NCBI GenBank assembly: GCA_023410475.1
Contig: JAEYPS010000006.1
Span: 1 to 64,000, forward strand
Source of the DNA: Bacillota bacterium
GTDB taxonomy: Bacteria; Bacillota; Clostridia; Christensenellales; SZUA-584
Direction of reading: 5' to 3'
Length of the DNA: 64,000 bases
A program made the position numbers and the translations under genes. The notes beneath the pieces were generated by a model. It searched no databases. It had not been told where the DNA came from and worked only from the letters and a program-made list of their open reading frames with translations. Below are positions 26,767 through 33,046 of this stretch, piece by piece; position 1 is the first letter of the stretch, and every line of letters begins with the position of its first letter.

Positions 26767-27980
26767 ATACGGCCATGATACGAACAGAGCTTTATAAGAT
26801 CATCAGTAAAAAATACCTCTGGATATTTTTGATCCTTTTTTCAGCGATTTTTGCTTTTTTCACTTTTCAGTTTAAGGACAATGCCAATGTAGAATATTCC
26901 CTGCAACCGATCCGTAATGAAATCCAGCAAGCCGTTGATGACGAAGAACTGAGCAGCATGATTCGTAGCGCGAATTATAATAGCTCCTATAAAGATATTA
27001 AGCCTTTTCTTGCTGCTTCTGCAATTGAGTACATTGAGCAGTACGGAACAGTTTATTATCATGAAGCTTCGGTTTCTTCACTCCTTGAAAACAAAGTTGC
27101 TGATAGGATTTGCAACTATTTTGAAAGGATTGACGATCGTCAGAACGAGATTTTATCTTTGCAGTCCAGTTTGACTGAAATGCAGGAAAGCGGAAAGGAA
27201 GACTCTTTTCTGTATTCGGTTCAATCAAAATTACTTAATATGTATGATAAAGCCGGTAGCGTCGAGCTGAATCTGGAGAGCTGGGACAAAATTGCGGATA
27301 TAAACTATGCTTGGCTGATTCCAGTTTGTACTATGCTTATTATTCTTTTAGGGCTTGCCGGCATTTATTCAGATGAATATACCAATAAAACACAATCCGT
27401 ACTGCTTACCTCAAAAAAAGGACGAAGGGGCGTATTCTTGAGCAAACTTACCGCCGGAACGATTTTCAGCGTCCTTTGTGTTCTTTACTTTCAGTTATTT
27501 TCTGTTGTGGTCACTGGATTCGTATATGGTATACCCGACATGAACATAACCCTTATGAGCTTATATGGCTTCAAATTAACACCGGTGGCGTGGTCCGCGC
27601 TCGAATTCTATCTGTTTCAGGTATTGGGTTCCATTCTTGCCGCGTTTGCTATGGGTAGCCTGACAATGTGTCTGTCTGTGTACTGTAGAAACGCGTTGTT
27701 ACCGTTTTTTTTAGCCGGAGTCTATTATGGGGGAACGTTTGTATGGGCGAAGATGATTGTATTGCCTCAATATGTTACCACGCTACTTTCCTCACTCACT
27801 GAACTCAGCCCATTTATGCTTCAATCCACAACTGACCTTGTATCAAACGGCCGTTATATCAATTTGTTTGGAAGTGCAGTACCCACTCTTTATGCGAATA
27901 TTTTCTTTAATCTGCTTGTCGCCTTTGTCAGTCTGCTGTTCTGTTATCGGGGATATGTAAGGAAGCAGGTGAAAAATTGA
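26763..27980 (+). CDS. ABC transporter permease, large extracytoplasmic loop
   Basis: A 405-residue permease with one N-terminal helix (IFLILFSAIFAFFTF), an extracytoplasmic segment of about 140 residues rich in helices, and five to six C-terminal helices starting INYAWLIPVCTMLIILLGLAGIYSDEY. This ABC-2 layout is common in exporters of peptides or antibiotics and in immunity systems. It overlaps both neighbours by four bases. The substrate cannot be told from sequence. Confidence 0.8.
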   Translation: MNTAMIRTELYKIISKKYLWIFLILFSAIFAFFTFQFKDNANVEYSLQPIRNEIQQAVDDEELSSMIRSANYNSSYKDIKPFLAASAIEYIEQYGTVYYHEASVSSLLENKVADRICNYFERIDDRQNEILSLQSSLTEMQESGKEDSFLYSVQSKLLNMYDKAGSVELNLESWDKIADINYAWLIPVCTMLIILLGLAGIYSDEYTNKTQSVLLTSKKGRRGVFLSKLTAGTIFSVLCVLYFQLFSVVVTGFVYGIPDMNITLMSLYGFKLTPVAWSALEFYLFQVLGSILAAFAMGSLTMCLSVYCRNALLPFFLAGVYYGGTFVWAKMIVLPQYVTTLLSSLTELSPFMLQSTTDLVSNGRYINLFGSAVPTLYANIFFNLLVAFVSLLFCYRGYVRKQVKN

Positions 27981-28774
27981 GTCATACCAAAAAGATTGCA
28001 CGCGTCATACAATATGAGCTGCAACATCTAATTGAGCGGCGTATAAACGCTTTACTTCTCGCAGGATATGCTTTGCTTGCCATAGCTATTAGTTGTATTG
28101 ATTCCTTCCGAGAAATATATTTTAGTGCCTTTAATTCTGTAGTGCTGGAGCTTGCAAATTTTATTCTACCGGTATTTCTATTTGTAAACCTGGCCCTTGT
28201 ACTATCCCCTGTGTTCGCTGGGGAAATTGAAAACCATATTGAGGAAATCCCAAGCACCTGCACCTACGGGCGTCGTACCCGGTGCCTGTGCAAGCTATTT
28301 GCAATCCTGCTCTTTATAATACTGCTCAATGTGGCATATCACCTGGTTACTTGCTTGATCGGATTATTAACGCAACCACTGGAAACATGGAGTCAACTGG
28401 TTACAAATGTTGGTGGAGAAAATCTGTTTAATTTTCTGTGGAGCGCTTGGTCTCACTACTTGTTTGCAGTGCTTTCGCTTATTCTTGGTTCGATTGTCAC
28501 AGCCGTTCTTACGCTGTTGATTTCCTGCCACAGCAAAGCTACAATGACTGTTTGTGCCGGGATGTCCTTAATTGGTATTCTGGAATTTATGTTTAACCGT
28601 TTTAGCTTTTGGGATGTCTCGCAGCAATATAATCTTTGGCAACTGCTCACCCCATACAGATTGGCTTCTGATGCTCCATTTTACTACCCGGCGGCAAATG
28701 TAGCGGCTGTTGGCGGTTTTTTTGCTTTGATATGTACAGTTTTGGTTTGGAGAATTCTAAAAAAAGGTGTTTAA
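27977..28774 (+). CDS. ABC transporter permease, second subunit
   Basis: A 265-residue protein with six hydrophobic segments (ALLLAGYALLAIAISCI, FILPVFLFVNLALVLSPVFAGE, LFAILLFIILLNVAYHLV, YLFAVLSLILGSIVTAVLTLLIS, and a C-terminal ANVAAVGGFFALICTVLVW). It is likely the partner of the preceding permease. The start may be the TTG at 27977 (AATTGAGTC context), four bases within the upstream gene, with GGTGAAAAA upstream. It ends the operon, 48 bases before the riboswitch leader. Confidence 0.75.
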   Translation: MSHTKKIARVIQYELQHLIERRINALLLAGYALLAIAISCIDSFREIYFSAFNSVVLELANFILPVFLFVNLALVLSPVFAGEIENHIEEIPSTCTYGRRTRCLCKLFAILLFIILLNVAYHLVTCLIGLLTQPLETWSQLVTNVGGENLFNFLWSAWSHYLFAVLSLILGSIVTAVLTLLISCHSKATMTVCAGMSLIGILEFMFNRFSFWDVSQQYNLWQLLTPYRLASDAPFYYPAANVAAVGGFFALICTVLVWRILKKGV

Positions 28775-28782
28775 TGAGATTT

Positions 28783-28820
28783 GTATAGCGTAATGTGAAT
28801 TTAATAAATGTTATCGTGTT
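28783..28820 (+). repeat. Left copy of an imperfect repeat flanking the mobilization module
   Basis: GTATAGC, TGTGAAT and TGTTATCGTGTT occur in this order here and again at 32854-32898, with slightly different spacing. This copy leads directly into the riboswitch, so it may carry its promoter; the other copy lacks an aptamer. Confidence 0.45.
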
Positions 28821-28821
28821 A

Positions 28822-28899
28822 AGGGCAAATTTGCCGAAAGGCAAGGACGCAAAGCCATAGGGTCTATGATGCAAATGCAATATGACAGTCTGGTCGCCG
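28822..28899 (+). ncRNA. Cyclic di-GMP-I (GEMM) riboswitch aptamer
   Basis: The conserved GEMM-I elements are all present in order: GGGCAAA, a P2 hairpin with a GAAA tetraloop (TTTGCC-GAAA-GGCAAG), GACGCAAAGCC, a P3 arm (CATAGGGTCTATG region to ATATGACAGTC), and a closing TGGTCGCC that pairs with the 5' GGGC. This class binds the second messenger c-di-GMP. An intrinsic terminator follows 16 bases later. It is oriented towards the mobilization genes, not towards the upstream ABC operon. Confidence 0.93.
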
Positions 28900-28914
28900 C
28901 TAAAGGATTATGTG

Positions 28915-28942
28915 AACCTGCCCTTACAACGGCAGGTTTTCT
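28915..28942 (+). terminator. Terminator of the c-di-GMP riboswitch expression platform
   Basis: AACCTGCC (28915-28922) pairs with GGCAGGTT (28931-28938), followed by TTCTTG. The right arm CGGCAGGTTT could instead pair with AAATTTGCCG (28827-28836) of the aptamer P2, 10 bp with two G-U pairs. That gives a ready antiterminator and suggests that ligand binding favours termination (off switch). Confidence 0.75.
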
Positions 28943-28977
28943 TGCAGTAATACGGGTCGCCCACCAAATAAAAAAAA

Positions 28978-29200
28978 CGTAAGTTGGTGAGCTATTTTTC
29001 CTATACTTGAATAATCGGAATAGCCCTAGAACTTACGGGTTTGGAGGGTATTTTTATGCGCATCCTTCATGCCGAGAAACCAGAGGAGCCGCTATTGAAT
29101 AGCGGCCCGGCGTGATGAAGCGGACATCATCTTATGGCTTGCTTTAATCGATAGTCATTTAAGAAGTTGTTCAGAGCCGAGGGGATATTATACCCTCCAA
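28978..29200 (+). promoter_or_regulatory. Structured leader with possible 19-codon leader peptide
   Basis: Two nested foldings are visible. CGTAAGTT (28978-28985) pairs with AACTTACG (29030-29037) around an inner GCTATT/AATAGC stem. Then TTGGAGGGTAT (29041-29051) pairs exactly with ATACCCTCCAA (29190-29200), closing a 160-base domain that contains a CTTCAT.GCCG/CGGC...ATGAAG stem with an inner GCCGCTAT/ATAGCGGC hairpin. The left strand of the closing stem holds GGAGGG, the ribosome binding site of a 19-codon frame (29056-29115, MRILHAEKPEEPLLNSGPA). This looks like a translational or transcriptional attenuator; no known RNA family was recognised. Confidence 0.55.
29056..29115 (+). CDS. Putative 19-residue leader peptide
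   Basis: ATG at 29056 follows GGAGGG (29043-29048) at good spacing, and the frame stops at TGA 29113-29115 inside a strong hairpin. The peptide is MRILHAEKPEEPLLNSGPA. Its ribosome binding site is in one arm of an 11-bp perfect inverted repeat. Whether it is translated is not shown by the sequence; the location after a riboswitch terminator and before a second terminator is what makes it plausible. Confidence 0.4.
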   Translation: MRILHAEKPEEPLLNSGPA

Positions 29201-29242
29201 TATAGATTTTTACATAGTATAGTAAGAAACATTTGCCCATGC

Positions 29243-29275
29243 GCCCGGTTGTCAATCGTTCAGCCGGGCATTTTT
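29243..29275 (+). terminator. Terminator downstream of the structured leader
   Basis: GCCCGGTTG (29243-29251) pairs with CAGCCGGGC (29261-29269), 9 bp with one G-U, followed by ATTTTTATG. It would be the exit point of transcripts that start at the riboswitch or leader unless read-through is allowed. Confidence 0.7.
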
Positions 29276-29307
29276 ATGCTCAGTTTTCCCCGTTGCCGCT
29301 CACCTCC

Positions 29308-29345
29308 CTGTCCTTTCTGAAATTTCAGATCATCAGAAAGGACAG
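29308..29345 (+). promoter_or_regulatory. 13-bp hairpin covering the ribosome binding site of the next gene
   Basis: CTGTCCTTTCTGA (29308-29320) and TCAGAAAGGACAG (29333-29345) are perfect inverted copies with a 12-base loop. The AAAGGA inside the right arm is the only ribosome binding site for the ATG at 29352, so folding would shut off translation. Confidence 0.65.
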
Positions 29346-29351
29346 AAGACC

Positions 29352-29786
29352 ATGAAGATGTATATCAAAATCCACGGACAAACCGTGTCCGTGGACGTCT
29401 CTATTGAAGTCTGTGAATACCTCGCCCAAGCCAATCACAAAAACGAAAACTTGGCTCATGAAAAACGGCGGCATTGGGATGACCGTGAGTATGATGAGGA
29501 CATTATCTTTCATGAATGCGGCCAAAGCCTATATGAAACGCCGGAGCAATGGCTTATTCGAAAAGAAACTTTGCGGGAAATCGCGAAAGCGCTGGAGAGC
29601 TGTACCGAAGTACAGCGCCAGCGCTTTTTGCTTTTCACGTTGGAAGGGCTGAGTTATTCGCAGATAGCAAAACGCTACGGCTGCTCCAAGGCCGCCGTGC
29701 AAGACAGCATTGAGTCGGTACGAAAAAAATGTCGGGAATTTTTAAACACCGACCCTACGAAACGCGATTTTCGGGCTATACAGTGA
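29352..29786 (+). CDS. Sigma-70 region 4-like regulator of mobile elements
   Basis: A 144-residue protein. The N terminus (KMYIKIHGQTVSVDVSIEVCEYLAQANHKNENLAHEKRRH in part) is typical of sigma-like proteins of Firmicute conjugative elements; the C-terminal half has a region 4 helix-turn-helix (LESCTEVQRQRFLLFTLEGLSYSQIAKRYGCSKAAVQDSIESV). There is no region 2, so it may act as a DNA-binding regulator or a partial sigma. Its translation start is buried in a hairpin. Confidence 0.8.
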   Translation: MKMYIKIHGQTVSVDVSIEVCEYLAQANHKNENLAHEKRRHWDDREYDEDIIFHECGQSLYETPEQWLIRKETLREIAKALESCTEVQRQRFLLFTLEGLSYSQIAKRYGCSKAAVQDSIESVRKKCREFLNTDPTKRDFRAIQ

Positions 29787-29812
29787 AGGGCTTTTTGCCC
29801 TATCACATCTGC

Positions 29813-29850
29813 GAGAGGGACAGGCAGTTTCAAACTGCGCTGTCTCTCTT
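29813..29850 (+). terminator. Hairpin between the two sigma-like genes
   Basis: GAGAGGGACAG pairs with CTGTCTCTC, and an inner GCAGTTT/AAACTGC extends the stem; CTTGCTGTTTGG follows. It could be a weak terminator or a processing hairpin in the leader of the second sigma-like gene. Confidence 0.5.
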
Positions 29851-29870
29851 GCTGTTTGGAGGTTTAGCCT

Positions 29871-30302
29871 ATGCAAATCATCAATCTGCGCAAACAGTAT
29901 CCCGGCCTCTACACCGGGGACGTGTTTGTGGAAGTCTCTGACGAAGTGGCCGAGGCCATACTATTGGCCATCCGTCAGGACAACAATTACCGTCGAAGAA
30001 CGTACTACCACAAGGCGTACTACTCTCTTGATCGGGGTGACGGCATTGAACACGATGCGCTTCATTTTACACCATCACCGGAGGAAATTTTTCTCCGGCA
30101 GGTATCGCTGGAACAACTTCAGGAAGCTATCGACCATCTGCCGTCAGTACAGATGCGGCGCGTCTACGCCCATTACATTCTTGGCATGAAGAAGGTGGAC
30201 ATCGCCCGCGCCGAAGGGGTATGCGGCAGTGGCGTATGCGCAACGATCAAGGCGGGCTTGAGAAATCTCAGGCGCTACTTTGAAAATAAACAATGGAAAT
30301 AA
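29871..30302 (+). CDS. Second sigma-70 region 4-like regulator
   Basis: A 143-residue protein with LEQLQEAIDHLPSVQMRRVYAHYILGMKKVDIARAEGVCGSGVCATIKAGLRNLRRYF, the sigma region 4 pattern. The N-terminal QIINLRKQYPGLYTGDVFVEVSDEVAEAILLA and the motif YYHKAYYSLDRGDGIE are shared with regulators in front of mobilization genes of Clostridia elements. TTTGGAGG sits 9 bases before the ATG. It is followed after 12 bases by the DUF3847-like gene. Confidence 0.8.
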   Translation: MQIINLRKQYPGLYTGDVFVEVSDEVAEAILLAIRQDNNYRRRTYYHKAYYSLDRGDGIEHDALHFTPSPEEIFLRQVSLEQLQEAIDHLPSVQMRRVYAHYILGMKKVDIARAEGVCGSGVCATIKAGLRNLRRYFENKQWK

Positions 30303-30314
30303 AGGAGGATTGAA

Positions 30315-30587
30315 ATGGAAAAGTACACAGAGAAAATCGAGTCTGTTCAGGAGAAAATCCGGCAGCTCAAGAACCGCCAGAAGCTATTGCTGAAAAAGAA
30401 ATCCGACGCCGAGCGCAAAGTGCGGACGCACCGGCTCATTGAGCGTGGGGCTATTCTGGAGAGCGTGTTTCCTGTGCTTGCTGAGTGCTCCGGCGAACAG
30501 GTCAAAGCGTTTCTCCGGAGTGTGGAGCGGTTGGCGGAGGTGCGAAAACTGCTACCTAAGGAATCAAACGACGGGGATGCGCAATAG
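30315..30587 (+). CDS. Small coiled-coil mobilization accessory protein (DUF3847-like)
   Basis: A 90-residue, highly charged protein predicted to be a coiled coil (KYTEKIESVQEKIRQLKNRQKLLLKKKSDAERKVRTHRL in part) followed by RGAILESVFPVLAECSGEQVKAFLRSV. Proteins of this type stand directly before MobA/MobL relaxases and are thought to help relaxosome assembly. AAAGGAGG precedes the ATG. The oriT-like region follows immediately. Confidence 0.75.
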   Translation: MEKYTEKIESVQEKIRQLKNRQKLLLKKKSDAERKVRTHRLIERGAILESVFPVLAECSGEQVKAFLRSVERLAEVRKLLPKESNDGDAQ

Positions 30588-30589
30588 CT

Positions 30590-30745
30590 CCCTTGGCAAC
30601 AAGGGCGCACTTATACACCCTTACGGGTGTGTGCGCTCTGCGAGGCTTGCGCTCTTGCGAGCGCGATGGAGGGCTACACCCTCCAAACCACCTGTGCACC
30701 TCACAGCCGGATGTATCCTAATCGGAGAATACGTCCGGCCATGAG
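30590..30745 (+). other. oriT of the inserted element, RSF1010/MOBQ-type nic region
   Basis: Bases 30602-30613 read AGGGCGCACTTA, which on the minus strand is TAAGTGCGCCCT, the nic core known from RSF1010/R1162-type (MOBQ) plasmids. On that strand the nic core is directly preceded by an inverted repeat ACACCC-GTAA-GGGTGT, the same architecture as in RSF1010. More hairpins follow up to the relaxase gene: GCGCTC-TTGC-GAGCGC, TGGAGGG/CCCTCCA, and an 11-bp GCCGGATGTAT/ATACGTCCGGC stem at about 30710-30745. The neighbouring gene is a relaxase of the matching family. Confidence 0.82.
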
Positions 30746-30779
30746 ATCTATTGCTCGCCGTTACGAATGGAGGTGAAAC

Positions 30780-32213
30780 ATGGCGATCTTTCATTGCAGC
30801 ATCAAAATCATAAAGCGCAGTCAAGGCAGGAGCGCCGTGGCGGCGGCGGCCTACCGAAGCGGCGAAACGCTCATAAATGAGTGGGATGGCATGACCCATG
30901 ATTACACCCGCAAGGGCGGCGTTGTCCATACGGAAATCCTGTTGCCTATGTATGCGCCTCCGGCGTTTCAAGACCGCTCCGCTCTTTGGAACAGTGTGGA
31001 GAAGGTTGAAAAAAGCCGGAATGCACAGCTTGCTCGCGAGATTGAAATTGCTCTACCGGTGGAATTAAGCCGGAAAAAGCAAATCGGCCTTATCCGCGAC
31101 TATGCTCAAGATACTTTCGTGTCTGTGGGAATGTGCGCGGACGTTGCCGTTCACGACAAGGGCGACGGTAATCCGCACGCGCATATACTGCTGACCATGC
31201 GCCCATTCAAGGAGGATGGTTCATGGGACGCGAAGTGCCGGAAGGAATACGATCTCGACAAACATAGGCAACGTATTCGGCTGAAAAGCGGCGTGTTCAA
31301 AAGCCATCGCGTAGATACCACCGATTGGAACGAACCGACCAAGGTCGAAGAGTGGCGTGCGGCGTGGGCTGAATATGCCAACCGCGCTCTGGAGCAAAAG
31401 GGGCTGTCAGAGCGCATTGACCATCGCAGCTACGAACGTCAGGGCGTGGAACAGATACCGACCGTCCATATGGGCGTTGCGGCCACACAGATGGAGCGCC
31501 GTGGTATTCACACAGAGAAGGGCGGCGTCAATCGGGAGGTTGCCGCTCAGAACAAACTGCTGAAAGAAATCAAGGCGCGGCTGACCCGCCTCTACAACTG
31601 GTCTAAGGAACAGGCCGCACAGCCGGGCAAAAAGCGCAGCGTTTTGGAGCAACTCCAGCGAGCACGTAATATGACACAAGTCACTAACACCTATGGGAAG
31701 GCCAGAGTGCGCAATGAAGACGTGGCTCTGTTCAACCTGTTACAGGAGAAAAAGATATCGTCCATACCAATACTACACGAAAAAATCTCCGATATGAACC
31801 GCGAGTATTACGCTCTGCGGGGAGAGATCATGAGCACCGAACGCGAGCTTGATAAACTCACCGAACGGCTTTCTATGTGGGAGCAGTATGAGGAAAACAA
31901 GGGCGTGTATCAACAGCTTACGACCTTGAAACCGGGCGCGCGGAATTCCTTTTCTGAAAAGTACCGTGTCGATCTGATACTGTTTGATTCTGCCGCCAGC
32001 TATTTTGATGAGCTGAAAGCCTCCGGCGAGGTCATATCACCGAAGCAATGGCGGGCGGAAACGGTGCAGTTGGTTGCCTATAAGGATTCTCTTTTCCAGC
32101 AGGTAAAAGCCATGCGCGGCGACATCGCGCTTTTGGAGAAATTCCGCAAGTCCGCCGAGGGCATTCCCAGCGGCAGAAAACCAATGACTAAGGAGTCTGA
32201 ACATGAACGTTAA
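30780..32213 (+). CDS. mobA: MobA/MobL-family relaxase (MOBQ)
   Basis: A 477-residue relaxase. Motif I region (IKIIKRSQGRSAVAAAAYRSGE, NEWDGMTHDYTRKGGVVH in part) and the metal-binding histidine motif GDGNPHAHILLTMRP are clear. The C-terminal 200 residues are helical and less conserved. The enzyme nicks the oriT just upstream, stays covalently bound to the 5' end and leads the strand through a type IV secretion channel supplied in trans. GGAGGTGAAAC precedes the ATG. It corresponds in position to the mob gene of Tn4451-like elements. Confidence 0.92.
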   Translation: MAIFHCSIKIIKRSQGRSAVAAAAYRSGETLINEWDGMTHDYTRKGGVVHTEILLPMYAPPAFQDRSALWNSVEKVEKSRNAQLAREIEIALPVELSRKKQIGLIRDYAQDTFVSVGMCADVAVHDKGDGNPHAHILLTMRPFKEDGSWDAKCRKEYDLDKHRQRIRLKSGVFKSHRVDTTDWNEPTKVEEWRAAWAEYANRALEQKGLSERIDHRSYERQGVEQIPTVHMGVAATQMERRGIHTEKGGVNREVAAQNKLLKEIKARLTRLYNWSKEQAAQPGKKRSVLEQLQRARNMTQVTNTYGKARVRNEDVALFNLLQEKKISSIPILHEKISDMNREYYALRGEIMSTERELDKLTERLSMWEQYEENKGVYQQLTTLKPGARNSFSEKYRVDLILFDSAASYFDELKASGEVISPKQWRAETVQLVAYKDSLFQQVKAMRGDIALLEKFRKSAEGIPSGRKPMTKESEHER

Positions 32214-32399
32214 AATATACCTCAAAATGATACCGAAAGAGAACATCCGCATATCCATCTATCCTATCCTTATCCATCCATCTCCCGTTCCCGAAAAGTA
32301 GCTTACAGCGTCGAAATGTCCTAAAAATGTTACCGAAAAGCGACAGAAAAGCCGGGTTACCTGTCTGCGCCATCATAGCAGCTTAAAGGAGTGTTGGTT

Positions 32400-32573
32400 A
32401 TGCCGAGGATGAGTAAGAAGCGGAAGCTGGAATGGGCGTTTTTCCTTAACCACCGGAACCGCATCATCTACAATGAGCTGTGCCGAAAATGCGTTCATAA
32501 CTGCAAGCAGAGCTTTCGTGCTGATGTGATGGCGTGCCCCCGCTATCAGTCCAAGCGTGCCAAGGAGGATTAA
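32400..32573 (+). CDS. Small Cys-containing conserved mobile-element protein
   Basis: A 57-residue basic protein (PRMSKKRKLEWAFFLNHRNRIIYNELC in part) with four cysteines (CRKCVHNCKQ and MACPRYQSKR), suggesting a small zinc finger. The ATG at 32400 has AAAGGAG upstream; the GTG at 32391 is also in frame. Such short proteins occur downstream of relaxase genes in Clostridia elements. The gap 32214-32399 holds only a doubtful 32-codon frame rich in ATCCATC repeats. Confidence 0.6.
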   Translation: MPRMSKKRKLEWAFFLNHRNRIIYNELCRKCVHNCKQSFRADVMACPRYQSKRAKED

Positions 32574-32593
32574 CGATTTTGGGAGTAAAGTCT

Positions 32594-32761
32594 ATGAGCA
32601 ATGAAAGAGCCGTTCGATATAGAACCGAGGACACGCCCGCGCTGGTGAAGAAAATTGGCAAAACTACTTACCGGGTAACGATCCATTTCAGCACCACCAG
32701 CCGGGAAACCATGAGCGATAAAATCAAGCGGATGATCCGTAACGAAGTCAGCCAGATGTAA
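32594..32761 (+). CDS. tnpW: TnpW-like transposon protein
   Basis: A 55-residue protein (VRYRTEDTPALVKKIGKTTY, RVTIHFSTTSRETMSDKIKRMIRNEV in part) matching the short TnpW-type proteins of Tn4451 relatives: Lys-rich beta hairpin followed by a C-terminal helix ending in the stop. The ATG at 32594 lies 20 bases after the previous stop. It closes the mobilization module before a strong terminator. Confidence 0.75.
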   Translation: MSNERAVRYRTEDTPALVKKIGKTTYRVTIHFSTTSRETMSDKIKRMIRNEVSQM

Positions 32762-32775
32762 AATACAGCATTTCA

Positions 32776-32816
32776 GGCTGGAAATTTTGAAAACAGGTTT
32801 CCGGCCATCTTTTTTA
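32776..32816 (+). terminator. Terminator of the mobilization operon
   Basis: GGCTGGAAA (32776-32784) pairs with TTTCCGGCC (32798-32806), one G-U, followed by ATCTTTTTTA. Confidence 0.8.
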
Positions 32817-32853
32817 TACTCGTTGATGAAAAGCCTCTGATAATCTGTTAAAA

Positions 32854-32898
32854 CGTATAGCATGATATTGTGAATCTACCATGCGTTGTTATCGTGTT
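32854..32898 (+). repeat. Right copy of the imperfect repeat flanking the mobilization module
   Basis: Contains GTATAGC, TGTGAAT and TGTTATCGTGTT in the same order as 28783-28820. No riboswitch follows here. The remaining bases to 33046 hold no recognisable feature. Confidence 0.45.
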
Positions 32899-33046
32899 GG
32901 AATAAAAGAATTAGCAAAATTCTATAAATGACCGATCTCGTCTTCCATACGGATAACTTTCTGTAACATTGATAACGCTCAGTATGGTAAAAAAGGAAGT
33001 TAAGAAGTTCGGATACTTTTATCTCCCTTAATTCACTCATACGGCA

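Noticed and set aside
29041..29200. Group I or group II intron, or an IS200/IS605 end, for the structured leader
   Set aside because: No domain V, no group I core motifs, no transposase or TnpB relics nearby; kept as an unassigned leader instead.
32203..32301. 32-codon frame after the relaxase gene
   Set aside because: Made largely of ATCCATC-like repeats, overlaps the relaxase end and lacks a clear ribosome binding site.
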